From NCBI GenBank assembly GCA_022482815.1, contig JAKVOM010000001.1, positions 682,001 through 746,000 on the forward strand: DNA of 64,000 nucleotides, written 5' to 3'. The stretch comes from Acidaminococcus sp. GTDB lineage: Bacteria > Bacillota > Negativicutes > Acidaminococcales > Acidaminococcaceae. Below the pieces are notes generated by a model that saw nothing but the letters and a program-made list of their open reading frames with translations, did no database searches and was not told the origin of the DNA. The position numbers and the translations under genes are program-made. Positions 1 to 7,240 of the stretch are shown here, piece after piece (within the stretch, counting starts at the first letter, position 1; every line of letters begins with the position of its first letter).

Positions 1-2
1 AG

Positions 3-1583
3 GGCATGCGCATCGTCATTGAACTGCGCAGCGATATTGTGCCGGAAATCATGCTGAACCAGCTGTATAAGCACACGCAGATGCAGGAATCCTTCGGCGT
101 TATCATGCTGGCCCTTGTCAAGGGACATCCGCGTATCCTGAATCTGAAGGATATTCTGGTGTACTATCTGGAACACCAGAAGGAAGTCATTACCCGTAAA
201 ACGCGGTATGAGCTGAATAAAGCCAAGGAACGTGCCCATATCCTGGCAGGACTCAAAATTGCCCTGGATCATCTGGATGAAGTCATTTCGACCATTCGCA
301 GCAGTGCTACGGCAGATATTGCCCGTAATGCTTTAATGACCAAGTTTGGTCTCAGCGAAAAACAAGCCCAGGCTATTCTGGATATGCGTCTGCAGCGCCT
401 GACCGGACTGGAACGTAAGAAGATTGAGGACGAATATACCGAAGTAATGGCTAATATTGCCTATTTGGAAAGCGTCCTTGCCGATGAACATAAAATCATG
501 GGTATCTGTAAGGAAGACCTGCTTGATGTAAAGAAACGTTTTGGCGATCCTCGCCGTACCGCAATTGTACCGGATGCCGGTGACATTGATACGGAAGACC
601 TGATTGCTGAAGAAGATGTCGTGATTACGATCAGCCATCAGAGCTATATCAAGCGTCAGGCTTTGACGAACTTCCGTAACCAGAACCGCGGCGGCCGTGG
701 TATCAAGGCCGGCAGCGGCAAGATTGGCAAGGGAGATAAGGCTGTGAAGGGAGATTTCTCCGAACATCTGCTGATGGCCAGCACACATGATAACATCCTG
801 TTCTTTACGAATCAGGGCCGTGTATACCGTCAGAAAGGCTACGAAATTCCGGAAGCTTCCCGTCAGGCGAAGGGTACCTTTATCCGTAATCTCCTGCCGC
901 TTGTGGAAAACGAGAAGATTACTGCCGTCATCGGTGTCCACAATGGAATCAGTGCCGATGAGGCCAAATTCCTCTTCATGGCTACCAATAAAGGTTACGT
1001 CAAGCGTACGAGCGTAAGTGAATTCAAGAGCGCCCGCCGGGCCGGACTGATTGCTATCAACCTGGAAGAAGGGGAAGAACTGATCGATGTCAAACTGACT
1101 TCCGGTCATAACGATATTCTTATCGCTACGAAGAATGGATATGCTATCCGCTTTAACGAAGAGGACGTCCGTCCGATGGGACGTACGGCTCATGGTGTTC
1201 GTGGTATCAGCCTGCGTCCGCATGACGTGGTTGTTTCCATGGATTCCTGCGAAAGCGGACAGGGAGAAGTACTGACCGTTACCGAAGGCGGCCTGGGCAA
1301 ACGTACGGATATTTCTGAATATCGTACCCAGACCCGCGGCGGTAAGGGTGTCATCAACCTGAAAGTATCTGATAAGACCGGTGATATTGTAGGATCCAAG
1401 TTTATCAACGAGAACCACGATATCATGCTGATTTCGGCTGCCGGGATCATTATCCGTATGAAAGCGGCTGATATTTCCAGTTACGGCCGGAATGCCCAGG
1501 GTGTCAAGATGATGGATTTGGACACCGGAGATAAAGTGGCGGCCCTGGCTGTGGTAGATACAGTGGAAGAAGAAAAAAAGTAA
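3..1583 (+). CDS. gyrA: DNA gyrase subunit A, C-terminal part (partial, 5' end outside window)
   Basis: This is the C-terminal 526 codons of the gyrase A subunit, which cuts and rejoins DNA with GyrB to introduce negative supercoils in the cytoplasm. The reading frame is open through the left edge, so the catalytic tyrosine and the start lie outside the window. The fragment begins in the tower/coiled-coil part (GMRIVIELR, then a helical stretch to about residue 165). It then enters the six-bladed beta-pinwheel, where a GyrA-box (QNRGGRG, near fragment residue 224) is followed by repeated blade motifs such as RTSVSEF, GMGR-like PMGRTAHG and KRTDISEY. A GyrA-box argues for GyrA over ParC. A short acidic tail (DTVEEEKK) ends the protein. 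The gene is usually close to dnaA and oriC in Firmicutes, which fits the DnaA boxes just downstream. Confidence 0.96.
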   Translation, partial: GMRIVIELRSDIVPEIMLNQLYKHTQMQESFGVIMLALVKGHPRILNLKDILVYYLEHQKEVITRKTRYELNKAKERAHILAGLKIALDHLDEVISTIRSSATADIARNALMTKFGLSEKQAQAILDMRLQRLTGLERKKIEDEYTEVMANIAYLESVLADEHKIMGICKEDLLDVKKRFGDPRRTAIVPDAGDIDTEDLIAEEDVVITISHQSYIKRQALTNFRNQNRGGRGIKAGSGKIGKGDKAVKGDFSEHLLMASTHDNILFFTNQGRVYRQKGYEIPEASRQAKGTFIRNLLPLVENEKITAVIGVHNGISADEAKFLFMATNKGYVKRTSVSEFKSARRAGLIAINLEEGEELIDVKLTSGHNDILIATKNGYAIRFNEEDVRPMGRTAHGVRGISLRPHDVVVSMDSCESGQGEVLTVTEGGLGKRTDISEYRTQTRGGKGVINLKVSDKTGDIVGSKFINENHDIMLISAAGIIIRMKAADISSYGRNAQGVKMMDLDTGDKVAALAVVDTVEEEKK

Positions 1584-1589
1584 AAAAAG

Positions 1590-1751
1590 TTACCCACAAA
1601 AACTGTGGATAACCTGTGTGTAACTTTATAATTCTAGGGTTAAAAAAGAAAATGTACCACTAAATATGGTATATAATCGTGGAGTTATCCACAGAAATTG
1701 TGAATAACTCCATGATTTTTGTGGATAACCTTGTAGAAAACTTGTGGATAA
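1590..1751. promoter_or_regulatory. Cluster of seven DnaA-box-like 9-mers
   Basis: Four exact TTATCCACA boxes are present: 1685-1693 on plus, and 1604-1612, 1720-1728 and 1743-1751 on minus. Three variants are at 1590-1598 (TTACCCACA), 1615-1623 (TTACACACA on minus) and 1699-1707 (TTATTCACA on minus). The boxes at 1590/1604 and 1685/1699 form inverted pairs, and 1681-1710 is a near-perfect dyad. About 60 bp of AT-rich DNA (1621-1680) separates the two groups. The cluster fills the whole gap between gyrA and the next gene. It could be part of a bipartite origin, a DnaA-titration or DnaA-reactivation site, or a DnaA-controlled promoter. The sequence alone cannot choose among these. Confidence 0.8.
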
Positions 1752-1782
1752 TTTGGTGATAAAAACAAAGGAGGCAATCTCA

Positions 1783-2220
1783 ATGAATCAAAAGGCAGAA
1801 GCATTTAAAGCTTACACGGATAAGAATGATCCCCAGGCTTTTAATGCACAGGAACTGGAAAATGACGAATTTCATACAGTGCTGTTCCGGTCCCACATGA
1901 AAATAGATGATCAGAGTCTTCCTTTCGTAGTAACCGTCGATGACAGTCCTTATGTGACGATTCGCATTCTTCTTGTGCAGAACGGCATCAATGATGAAAA
2001 TCGTGCGGCTGTGATGGAACTGCTTAATGAGTACAACCGGACCTATAAGGCTTTTAAGCACTATATTGATGTAGTCAATGAGGTCGTATTGGACTGCTGC
2101 CTCGTCGTGAAAAATAATCAGATGGATGGTGACCTTATTTATTCGATGCTGCAGAGCATGGCTAACCATCTGCAAAAGGATTTGAAGGAAATTACTTCCA
2201 AGACAGCTAAAATGCAATAA
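1783..2220 (+). CDS. YbjN-domain protein (putative sensory/regulatory small protein)
   Basis: A 145-residue soluble protein with no signal peptide. The pattern (helix, then beta-strands FHTVLFRSHMKI, LPFVVTVDD and YVTIRILLVQ, then a helix with ELLNEYNRTYKAFKHYI and strands EVVLDCCLVV) matches the YbjN/type III chaperone-like fold. Its biochemical role is unclear in most species. The start is ATG 1783 because AAAGGAGG lies eight bases upstream; an in-frame GTG at 1744 lies inside a DnaA box and has no ribosome-binding site. The gene is monocistronic, with a strong terminator right after it. Its promoter must lie within or beside the DnaA-box cluster, so DnaA could influence its expression (inference). 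Confidence 0.75.
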   Translation: MNQKAEAFKAYTDKNDPQAFNAQELENDEFHTVLFRSHMKIDDQSLPFVVTVDDSPYVTIRILLVQNGINDENRAAVMELLNEYNRTYKAFKHYIDVVNEVVLDCCLVVKNNQMDGDLIYSMLQSMANHLQKDLKEITSKTAKMQ

Positions 2221-2236
2221 AATAGGAGATAAAAAG

Positions 2237-2282
2237 GGGACTGTAGGGAAATGAGCACTCATTTCTCAACAGTCCTTTTTTT
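2237..2282 (+). terminator. Intrinsic terminator (GGACTGT family)
   Basis: GGGACTGT (2237-2244) pairs with ACAGTCC (2269-2275), with an inner GAAATGAG/CTCATTTC arm, followed by seven T. It ends the YbjN-like gene and belongs to a hairpin family reused across the window. Confidence 0.9.
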
Positions 2283-2484
2283 ACGACTTGCAGGCTGTTG
2301 TTGTTCATTTCGATAGAAAAATGGCACTGTTTACGTTTTGCTTTCTTACTGCAGAAATTGAAAGAAAATTGGAGTATAAGCAGATTTTTGTGGGACGAGA
2401 GTTCACTATATTTACGAGACAGCCCATTTTAAAAAATTATTCCGGTTTTGTAGAAAAATACGCAAAAAAAATGAGATAAAACTT

Positions 2485-2521
2485 TCATTTTCATCAAAAT
2501 TTCATTTTTCTTTGCTACAAT
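2485..2521 (+). promoter_or_regulatory. Pho-box-like direct repeat and -10 element upstream of candidate sRNA
   Basis: TTTTCAT-CAAA-ATTTCAT (within 2485-2505) is a 7+4+7 direct repeat with 11-bp periodicity, the geometry bound by PhoB/OmpR-family regulators. A -10 hexamer TACAAT (2516-2521) follows after exactly 10 bp, and no good -35 hexamer is present. This is the usual layout of an activator-dependent promoter. An almost identical element, with identical spacing to its -10, occurs at 2697-2733. Confidence 0.6.
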
Positions 2522-2527
2522 AAACCA

Positions 2528-2672
2528 CAGAGAGGCGTATTCCGAAGTTACTCCAGACTTCGGAAAGGAAAGATATGGGTGACTCCTCTCCTATATTTTT
2601 AGTTCTGCGTTTCTCTATTTTTCCCCAGGCGATCCTGGCTGCAGTTGCGGCAGGATCGCCATCCCTGTTTTT
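2528..2672 (+). ncRNA. Candidate structured small RNA or orphan leader RNA
   Basis: The stretch lies between the promoter at 2485-2521 and a terminator-like hairpin (GGCGATCCTG 2628-2637 with CAGGATCGCC 2651-2660, then TTTTT at 2668-2672). It contains no convincing ORF. A hairpin TCCGAAG/CTTCGGA (2541-2564) sits inside a six-base-pair outer stem (2530-2535 with 2585-2590). The same 5' strand (2529-2537) can instead pair over nine positions with 2608-2616, so two exclusive folds are possible. I compared it by eye with common riboswitch classes and recognise none. A gene follows only about 140 bases later and has its own promoter, which favours a free-standing RNA. Confidence 0.45.
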
Positions 2673-2696
2673 AGAGAAAAATTTTAAAATGTCTTG

Positions 2697-2733
2697 TCAT
2701 TTTCATCAAATATTCATAGAAGTTACTTATAAT
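2697..2733 (+). promoter_or_regulatory. Pho-box-like direct repeat and -10 element upstream of the secreted protein gene
   Basis: A 21-bp element ending at 2717 matches the one at 2485-2505 in 19 of 21 positions (TTTTCAT-CAAA-TATTCAT). It is followed after 10 bp by TATAAT (2728-2733). The response regulator encoded at 3387-4061 is of the family that binds such repeats, so it is the obvious candidate activator (inference). Confidence 0.62.
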
Positions 2734-2810
2734 AAGTTCACAAATCAGCAATGAAGAGAAGTACTGAGACAAGGTATTCAATCAGTACTGATTAGGGAGG
2801 AAGAAGAAAA

Positions 2811-3275
2811 ATGATCAATCGGAAAATGATTGCTAAAGGAATGACGGCAGTTTCTTTATTTACTGCTTTTATGACTGTGGTACCAGGTGTTGTCAGTGCA
2901 CAGAGCACGATGGAAAAGCGTCCTAAGCAGATTTCTGCAGACCAGATGAAACAACAGCCCGGGATGAATCGTCAGCAGGGAAAGATTGAAAAAAATCGTG
3001 ATTCCCAGTCGAAACCGGAAATGCAGCAGGGAAAACAGAATCCGCAAGTAAAGAAAAATGACCAAAAGCAGGAAATGAGACAAAATGGTCAAAAGCCGGA
3101 AATGAAGCCAAATGATAAAAAGGATGGACGCAACACCATGCCTGACCGCAAGCCTTCTTCCGATAATAAGAATGGCAATGTGAAAATGAACCAAAATAAC
3201 CGTCCGATGCCGCAAGGTCAGAAGGACCAGGGGCAGGGACAAATGCCGGCTCCTGAATCCATGCCGCGTCGCTAA
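2811..3275 (+). CDS. Secreted low-complexity Gln/Lys/Met/Pro/Asn-rich protein
   Basis: A 154-residue protein with a Sec signal peptide (basic start MINRK, hydrophobic core, likely cleavage after VVSA near residue 30). The mature part is almost entirely hydrophilic and of low complexity, rich in Q, K, M, N, P and D, with loosely repeated KPEMxxNxQK units. No cysteine remains in the mature part and no known domain is visible. It may be a disordered periplasmic protein, for example a metal (Met) binder or a stress chaperone; this is speculation. GGGAGGAAG precedes the start. It has its own promoter with a Pho-box-like element and lies directly before a two-component system, which suggests it is a target of that system. 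Confidence 0.72.
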   Translation: MINRKMIAKGMTAVSLFTAFMTVVPGVVSAQSTMEKRPKQISADQMKQQPGMNRQQGKIEKNRDSQSKPEMQQGKQNPQVKKNDQKQEMRQNGQKPEMKPNDKKDGRNTMPDRKPSSDNKNGNVKMNQNNRPMPQGQKDQGQGQMPAPESMPRR

Positions 3276-3300
3276 GGATTTTATGCCTATATACGTAGTA

Positions 3301-3342
3301 AGCCCTCTGTTTTCCCTTTAAGTGGGGAACAGGGGCTTTTTT
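3301..3342 (+). terminator. Intrinsic terminator
   Basis: AGCCCTCTGTTTTCCC pairs with GGGGAACAGGGGCT around a short loop and is followed by six T. It separates the secreted protein gene from the regulator operon. Confidence 0.88.
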
Positions 3343-3386
3343 CTCATTCAATTCCCTTGTACAATAAAGTTGCGGAGGTGATTACA

Positions 3387-4061
3387 ATGAAATTGCTTGT
3401 TGCAGAAGATGAACCTTCTTTGAATCAAATTATTGTGAAGAGATTGAAAATTGAAGGATATTCGGTGGACAGCGCTCAAAATGGAGCCGAGGCACTTGAA
3501 TATACGGAAGCCGCTGAGTACGATTTACTGATTGTGGATATTATGATGCCGGAAATGGATGGTCTGACTCTTGTCAAGACAATCCGGGAACGGGGCAGCA
3601 AAGTTCCTGTGCTCTTTTTGACAGCACGCGACAGTACCGAAGATAAGGTTAAAGGCCTCGACAGCGGGGGAGATGATTACCTCGTCAAGCCTTTTGAATT
3701 TTCCGAACTGCTGGCCCGTATCCGTGCCTTACTTCGCCGCACTGCTTCATCAGGTGTCGTTTCTGATGAGATTACGTTTGCGGATCTGACCCTTTCCAGC
3801 AGTGCCCATACGGTGTTCCGTTCCGGAAAAGAGATTTCGCTGACACCAAAGGAATTTGCCATTCTCGAATATTTGCTGCGTAATCAGGGGATTGTTCTTT
3901 CGCGGGATAAAATTCTGGAGCATGCCTGGGATTTTTCCTATGAGGGAGCTTCCAATATGGTGGACGTCTATATGAAGACGCTGCGCCGCAAGATTGATAA
4001 AGACTTTGAACCCAAACTGCTTCACACCGTAAGAGGAGCTGGGTATGTACTTAAAGAATAA
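3387..4061 (+). CDS. OmpR/PhoB-family response regulator
   Basis: A 224-residue cytoplasmic transcription factor. The receiver domain (1-120) keeps the acidic pocket (E7/D8), the phosphoacceptor D51 (LLIVDIMMPEMDG), T79 (FLTARD) and K101 (LVKPFE). The C-terminal winged helix (about 125-224) has the family signature SLTPKEFAILEYL and the recognition region NMVDVYMKTLRRKID, ending GAGYVLKE. ATG 3387 is chosen because GGAGGTG lies upstream. The gene overlaps the kinase gene by 17 bp, so the two are translationally coupled. Likely targets are the two direct-repeat promoters at 2485 and 2697. The stimulus is unknown. Confidence 0.93.
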   Translation: MKLLVAEDEPSLNQIIVKRLKIEGYSVDSAQNGAEALEYTEAAEYDLLIVDIMMPEMDGLTLVKTIRERGSKVPVLFLTARDSTEDKVKGLDSGGDDYLVKPFEFSELLARIRALLRRTASSGVVSDEITFADLTLSSSAHTVFRSGKEISLTPKEFAILEYLLRNQGIVLSRDKILEHAWDFSYEGASNMVDVYMKTLRRKIDKDFEPKLLHTVRGAGYVLKE

Positions 4062-5529
4062 ATTGCGCAAATATGCAAAATGGCTGCTTGGGCGCTTTAC
4101 AGGCATGCCGGTGACCATTAAGGTCACGTTGTATTACACAATCTTTCTGACACTTTTATTGGTCATCCTTATGGCAGGAGCCTTTCGTGCCATCCACCTT
4201 TATGAACACCGTACAGCTGTTGCCACACTGACAAAAGTCGTTCATGAAGCTGCCCAGGAGCCCTGGGATTTTGATGTGTACAAAAAAAACGTGTATCTTT
4301 CTGTTCATAGCGATGATGAATCTATTGTAATGGGTGCTGAACCGGCCGCATTTCCGAAAGTGCCTAAAACTTTTGATAAGGGGCCCCAGGCACTCGATGC
4401 AGGAACCACTCAGTTTCACTATCTGGATATGCCGATTCGGCCTGAACTTCTGGAGCAGTGGAAAGACAGAGAGCGTAGAAGAGCTGCTAAAGGCAAAAAG
4501 ACAGATTTGCCGGAGAGTATTTTAGCAGAGAAATTCAGGCCCGGAGACAGGCCGGAAAAAAGAAGAAAAAGTATGCTCTGGATCCGGGGCGTTATGGAAA
4601 ATGGTGCCTATAGCGATCGATATAAAGTGATGATTATCGGATTCATCATTTTGCTGCCTCTTTTCGTGCTGCTCGTTGCTGCAGGCGGATACCGAATTAT
4701 TCGCCATGCATTTGCTCCCGTTGCTAGTATGAGTCAGACTGCCCGAGATATCGGAGAAACGGGGGATTTGTCCAAACGGATTTCTATCGGACCGGGACGA
4801 GATGAAATTCACCAGATGGTACATACTTTGAATAATATGCTTGACCAGATCAGTGAACTCGTCGACAAAGAACGCCGCTTTACCTCCGACGTTTCCCATG
4901 AGCTTCGCACGCCTATAGCTATTGTCATGGCTGAAAGCGAATATGGAAAAGACTATACGGAAAGTGTAGATGAGGCAAAAAAGGAACTTGGACGTATCTT
5001 TGACCAGTCCCGTCACATGAGCCGCATGATCAACCAGTTACTGGAACTTTCCCGGCTTGGCAATAAACGGACTGTATCGCTAGAGGATATGGATATCAGC
5101 AGTGTTGTCCAAAGTATCATGGACGATTACCAAATGCTTCCGGAAAGTAAGAATTTGACCTGGCAAGTGGATATACAGAAGGGACTTTCGGTAAAAGCCG
5201 ACAGGCATCTGTTCAGCCGCGTCTTTGTGAATTATCTTGACAATGCCATGAAATTCACACATTCCCGGATCCAGATTTCCCTGCAGCGGGTAAAAGACAA
5301 AGTAGTTTTGTCAGTGACCGATGATGGGGAAGGGATGGATGAAGAAACATTAAAAAAGATATGGGATCGTCTGTATCAGGCCGATTCTTCCCGCAGCCGC
5401 AAAAATAACAGCGGCATGGGATTGGGGCTTTCTTTTGTCGCTATCGCCGCAAAACTGATGAAAGCCAAGGCTTATGCAAAAAGTGAGGTACATAAGGGAA
5501 GTACCTTCTATCTGGAATTTAATGTGTAA
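4045..5529 (+). CDS. Membrane sensor histidine kinase
   Basis: A 494-residue partner of the upstream regulator. TM1 is at about 25-48, an extracytoplasmic sensor region at about 49-194 (very basic near RERRRAAKGKK), and TM2 at about 195-216. These are followed by HAMP (219-272), the dimerisation/phosphoacceptor domain with H285 in FTSDVSHELRTP, and an ATPase domain with the N-box NYLDNAMKF, G1 box DDGEGMD and G2 box GMGLGLSF. All catalytic boxes are intact. The sensor region matches no sensor fold I recognise. The start ATG lies inside the regulator gene. Confidence 0.92.
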   Translation: MYLKNKLRKYAKWLLGRFTGMPVTIKVTLYYTIFLTLLLVILMAGAFRAIHLYEHRTAVATLTKVVHEAAQEPWDFDVYKKNVYLSVHSDDESIVMGAEPAAFPKVPKTFDKGPQALDAGTTQFHYLDMPIRPELLEQWKDRERRRAAKGKKTDLPESILAEKFRPGDRPEKRRKSMLWIRGVMENGAYSDRYKVMIIGFIILLPLFVLLVAAGGYRIIRHAFAPVASMSQTARDIGETGDLSKRISIGPGRDEIHQMVHTLNNMLDQISELVDKERRFTSDVSHELRTPIAIVMAESEYGKDYTESVDEAKKELGRIFDQSRHMSRMINQLLELSRLGNKRTVSLEDMDISSVVQSIMDDYQMLPESKNLTWQVDIQKGLSVKADRHLFSRVFVNYLDNAMKFTHSRIQISLQRVKDKVVLSVTDDGEGMDEETLKKIWDRLYQADSSRSRKNNSGMGLGLSFVAIAAKLMKAKAYAKSEVHKGSTFYLEFNV

Positions 5530-5561
5530 AAAAAGCTGTCGCGTGAGCGGCAGCTTTTTTT
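5527..5561 (+). terminator. Intrinsic terminator
   Basis: AAAAAAGCTGTCGC pairs with GCGGCAGCTTTTTT immediately after the kinase stop codon. Confidence 0.9.
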
Positions 5562-5672
5562 ATGAAAAGAGAAAAGTATTTATTATATGGGTATTTATGG
5601 AATATTTCTCTCCTTTCCAATTTCTGATTCTCATATGTTACAATAAAGTCAGTTATGAAAGGAGAAATCACG

Positions 5673-5981
5673 ATGGCTTTTACCTTTGTTACACTCGTGC
5701 TGGGGATTCTTCTTGGTGCCTTTGTGTCTTTGTCACTGACTGCGAGAAAATGGTTTTCCCGCGTTTCCAATATTTGTCTTTTTATCATGATATTCTGTCT
5801 TGCCGCTAAAATTGGCTGTCAGGAAGAAGTCATTGCACAGCTTCCTGTCCTTGGTCTGCGGTCTGTCGCTATCTGTCTGGGTGCCATGGCGGGCAGTTTT
5901 ATTTTTATGAAAGTACTTGTGGTTCCTGTTTTTTCCTCTACGCTTCGGGAATTAGAAAAAGATGAGGAACAAAAATCATGA
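5673..5981 (+). CDS. LysO-type lysine exporter, N-terminal half protein
   Basis: A 102-residue membrane protein with three hydrophobic segments, resembling the N-terminal domain of LysO (YbjE, DUF340), the inner-membrane lysine exporter. It is encoded separately from the C-terminal half, whose start overlaps this stop by 4 bp. ATG 5673 is preferred over the in-frame ATG 5655 because AAAGGAG, the ribosome-binding site, lies between them. A TACAAT box at about 5639 suggests its own promoter after the kinase terminator. Both halves look intact, so this is a natural two-gene form and not a frameshift. Lysine as substrate is inferred from the family. Confidence 0.7.
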   Translation: MAFTFVTLVLGILLGAFVSLSLTARKWFSRVSNICLFIMIFCLAAKIGCQEEVIAQLPVLGLRSVAICLGAMAGSFIFMKVLVVPVFSSTLRELEKDEEQKS

Positions 5982-6577
5982 TCAAACTTATTTTTACTGC
6001 TTTATTTTTAGGATTTTTGTCGGGACGCCTGTTTTTTTCTCCGCAGAGTGTACCGATGCTGGATTCCGTCCTCACAGTCATGCTGGCTATCATGGTCTTT
6101 TGTTCCGGTGCTGATATCGGAAGCAGCCGCAGCCTGGTCAAACAATTCCTGAAACCGAAAATGCTGGGACTTGTGACGTCTGTACTTGTTGTAACGAACC
6201 TTGGAAGCCTCCTTGGCGGAGTACTCTGCGGTATGGCGGCAGGACTGGCTGCTTACGACAGTCTGCTCGTAAGTTCCGGACTTGGCTGGTACAGTCTTTC
6301 TTCCATCTTACTCAGCACGACTGCAGGTACGGAAATGGGTACAATGGCTTTTATCAGTAATTCCCTGCGGGAATTGCTGACACTTCTTTTAGTACCGCTC
6401 TTAGCGCACTGGGCCCGCTGGTCCTGTGTCGTGCTGGGAGGAGCAACGACCATGGATTCCACTATGCCTGTAATCTTGAAGTGCCTGGGCCGTCCGGCAG
6501 CTATTTTAGGCTTTTTGAACGGTTTTCTCCTCACTTGCGAAGTGCCCGTCCTGATTCCATTTTTGCTTTCTTTATGA
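5978..6577 (+). CDS. LysO-type lysine exporter, C-terminal half protein
   Basis: A 199-residue polytopic membrane protein similar to the C-terminal core of LysO/DUF340. It has the conserved segments SGADIGSS, SGLGWYSLSS, TAGTEMGTMAFISNSLRE and GGATTMDSTMPV. In the E. coli exporter this region carries the acidic residues thought to bind lysine. It overlaps the N-half gene (ATGA-type coupling), so the two products are probably made in equal amounts and assemble into one transporter. In an amino-acid fermenter this may relieve lysine excess from peptide uptake (inference). Confidence 0.8.
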   Translation: MIKLIFTALFLGFLSGRLFFSPQSVPMLDSVLTVMLAIMVFCSGADIGSSRSLVKQFLKPKMLGLVTSVLVVTNLGSLLGGVLCGMAAGLAAYDSLLVSSGLGWYSLSSILLSTTAGTEMGTMAFISNSLRELLTLLLVPLLAHWARWSCVVLGGATTMDSTMPVILKCLGRPAAILGFLNGFLLTCEVPVLIPFLLSL

Positions 6578-6610
6578 TGTCGGATCTGTTTTGTTATTGA
6601 AGGTTTTGCT

Positions 6611-7024
6611 ATGAAAATCTTTTTTATTCCTCTCTTTTTTATGGCAGCGGAAATTTTTTTCCTGCTCCATCACCGCTTTTTTTATTATTATCTGCAGGTG
6701 CTGCCAAAATTATTCAATCGTCTTGGCAGAAGGACGCGGATCATTATCCTTTCCAAGGATATTTTTATTTTTTTAGGGTTTTATCTGATTCGTCTGTTCT
6801 TTTTTGCATACTGTTTCTATATTGTGTTTTTTACCGAGACATGGGAACCGGGCTGCATGCTTCTCTTGATTTCAGCGCTGACACAGATGGCTGTTCTGTT
6901 TCGTATAGACGGTGTGTCCTGGGTAGAAAAAACAACGGGTTTGGTATTTCCCAGACGATTTTTTCAGACCGTCATGAGCAGTACGAGTATTTTTATTTTG
7001 GCACAGTTTGCAATTCAATTTTAG
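6611..7024 (+). CDS. Hypothetical membrane protein
   Basis: A 137-residue protein with four likely membrane segments (starting MKIFFIPLFFMAAEIFFLL), unusually rich in Phe and Ile, with a basic loop NRLGRRTRI. I do not recognise a family. It begins 33 bases after the LysO C-half stop, so it may be the last gene of that unit. The ribosome-binding site (GAAGG) is weak. The base composition is more AT-rich than its neighbours. Confidence 0.5.
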   Translation: MKIFFIPLFFMAAEIFFLLHHRFFYYYLQVLPKLFNRLGRRTRIIILSKDIFIFLGFYLIRLFFFAYCFYIVFFTETWEPGCMLLLISALTQMAVLFRIDGVSWVEKTTGLVFPRRFFQTVMSSTSIFILAQFAIQF

Positions 7025-7132
7025 AGTCCTTGTACAATAGACAAAAATCTATTAAATAAAAACAAAATATTAAAAGTGTAAATATTGAGAAATTGTTTTT
7101 TAAAAACGTATCTATTTTTGTATTAAAATGGT

Positions 7133-7160
7133 TGACATTTCTGTGACATTGTATATAATC
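7133..7160 (+). promoter_or_regulatory. Sigma-70-type promoter for the liv operon
   Basis: TTGACA (7133-7138), 16-bp spacer, TATAAT (7155-7160), then an 80-base leader to the first binding-protein gene. Near-consensus hexamers imply strong expression. Confidence 0.85.
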
Positions 7161-7240
7161 AGATTATAACTTGTTTGAGACAGATACATTTGTCATTGGA
7201 AGAACCAAACAAGATGCACAACTATTCGGAGGTGTTACAG

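Noticed and set aside
333-1418. Long open frame antisense to gyrA
   Set aside because: It lacks a ribosome-binding site and family features; it mirrors the codon structure of gyrA on the other strand.
2288-2479. 63-codon open frame after the YbjN-like gene
   Set aside because: It has no ribosome-binding site, begins inside the terminator flank and shows no protein-like composition.
2528-2672. Known riboswitch (SAM, lysine, fluoride, manganese, purine, glycine and similar classes)
   Set aside because: None of the conserved cores could be matched by eye, and no gene follows in a riboswitch-controlled position. It is kept only as a candidate RNA.
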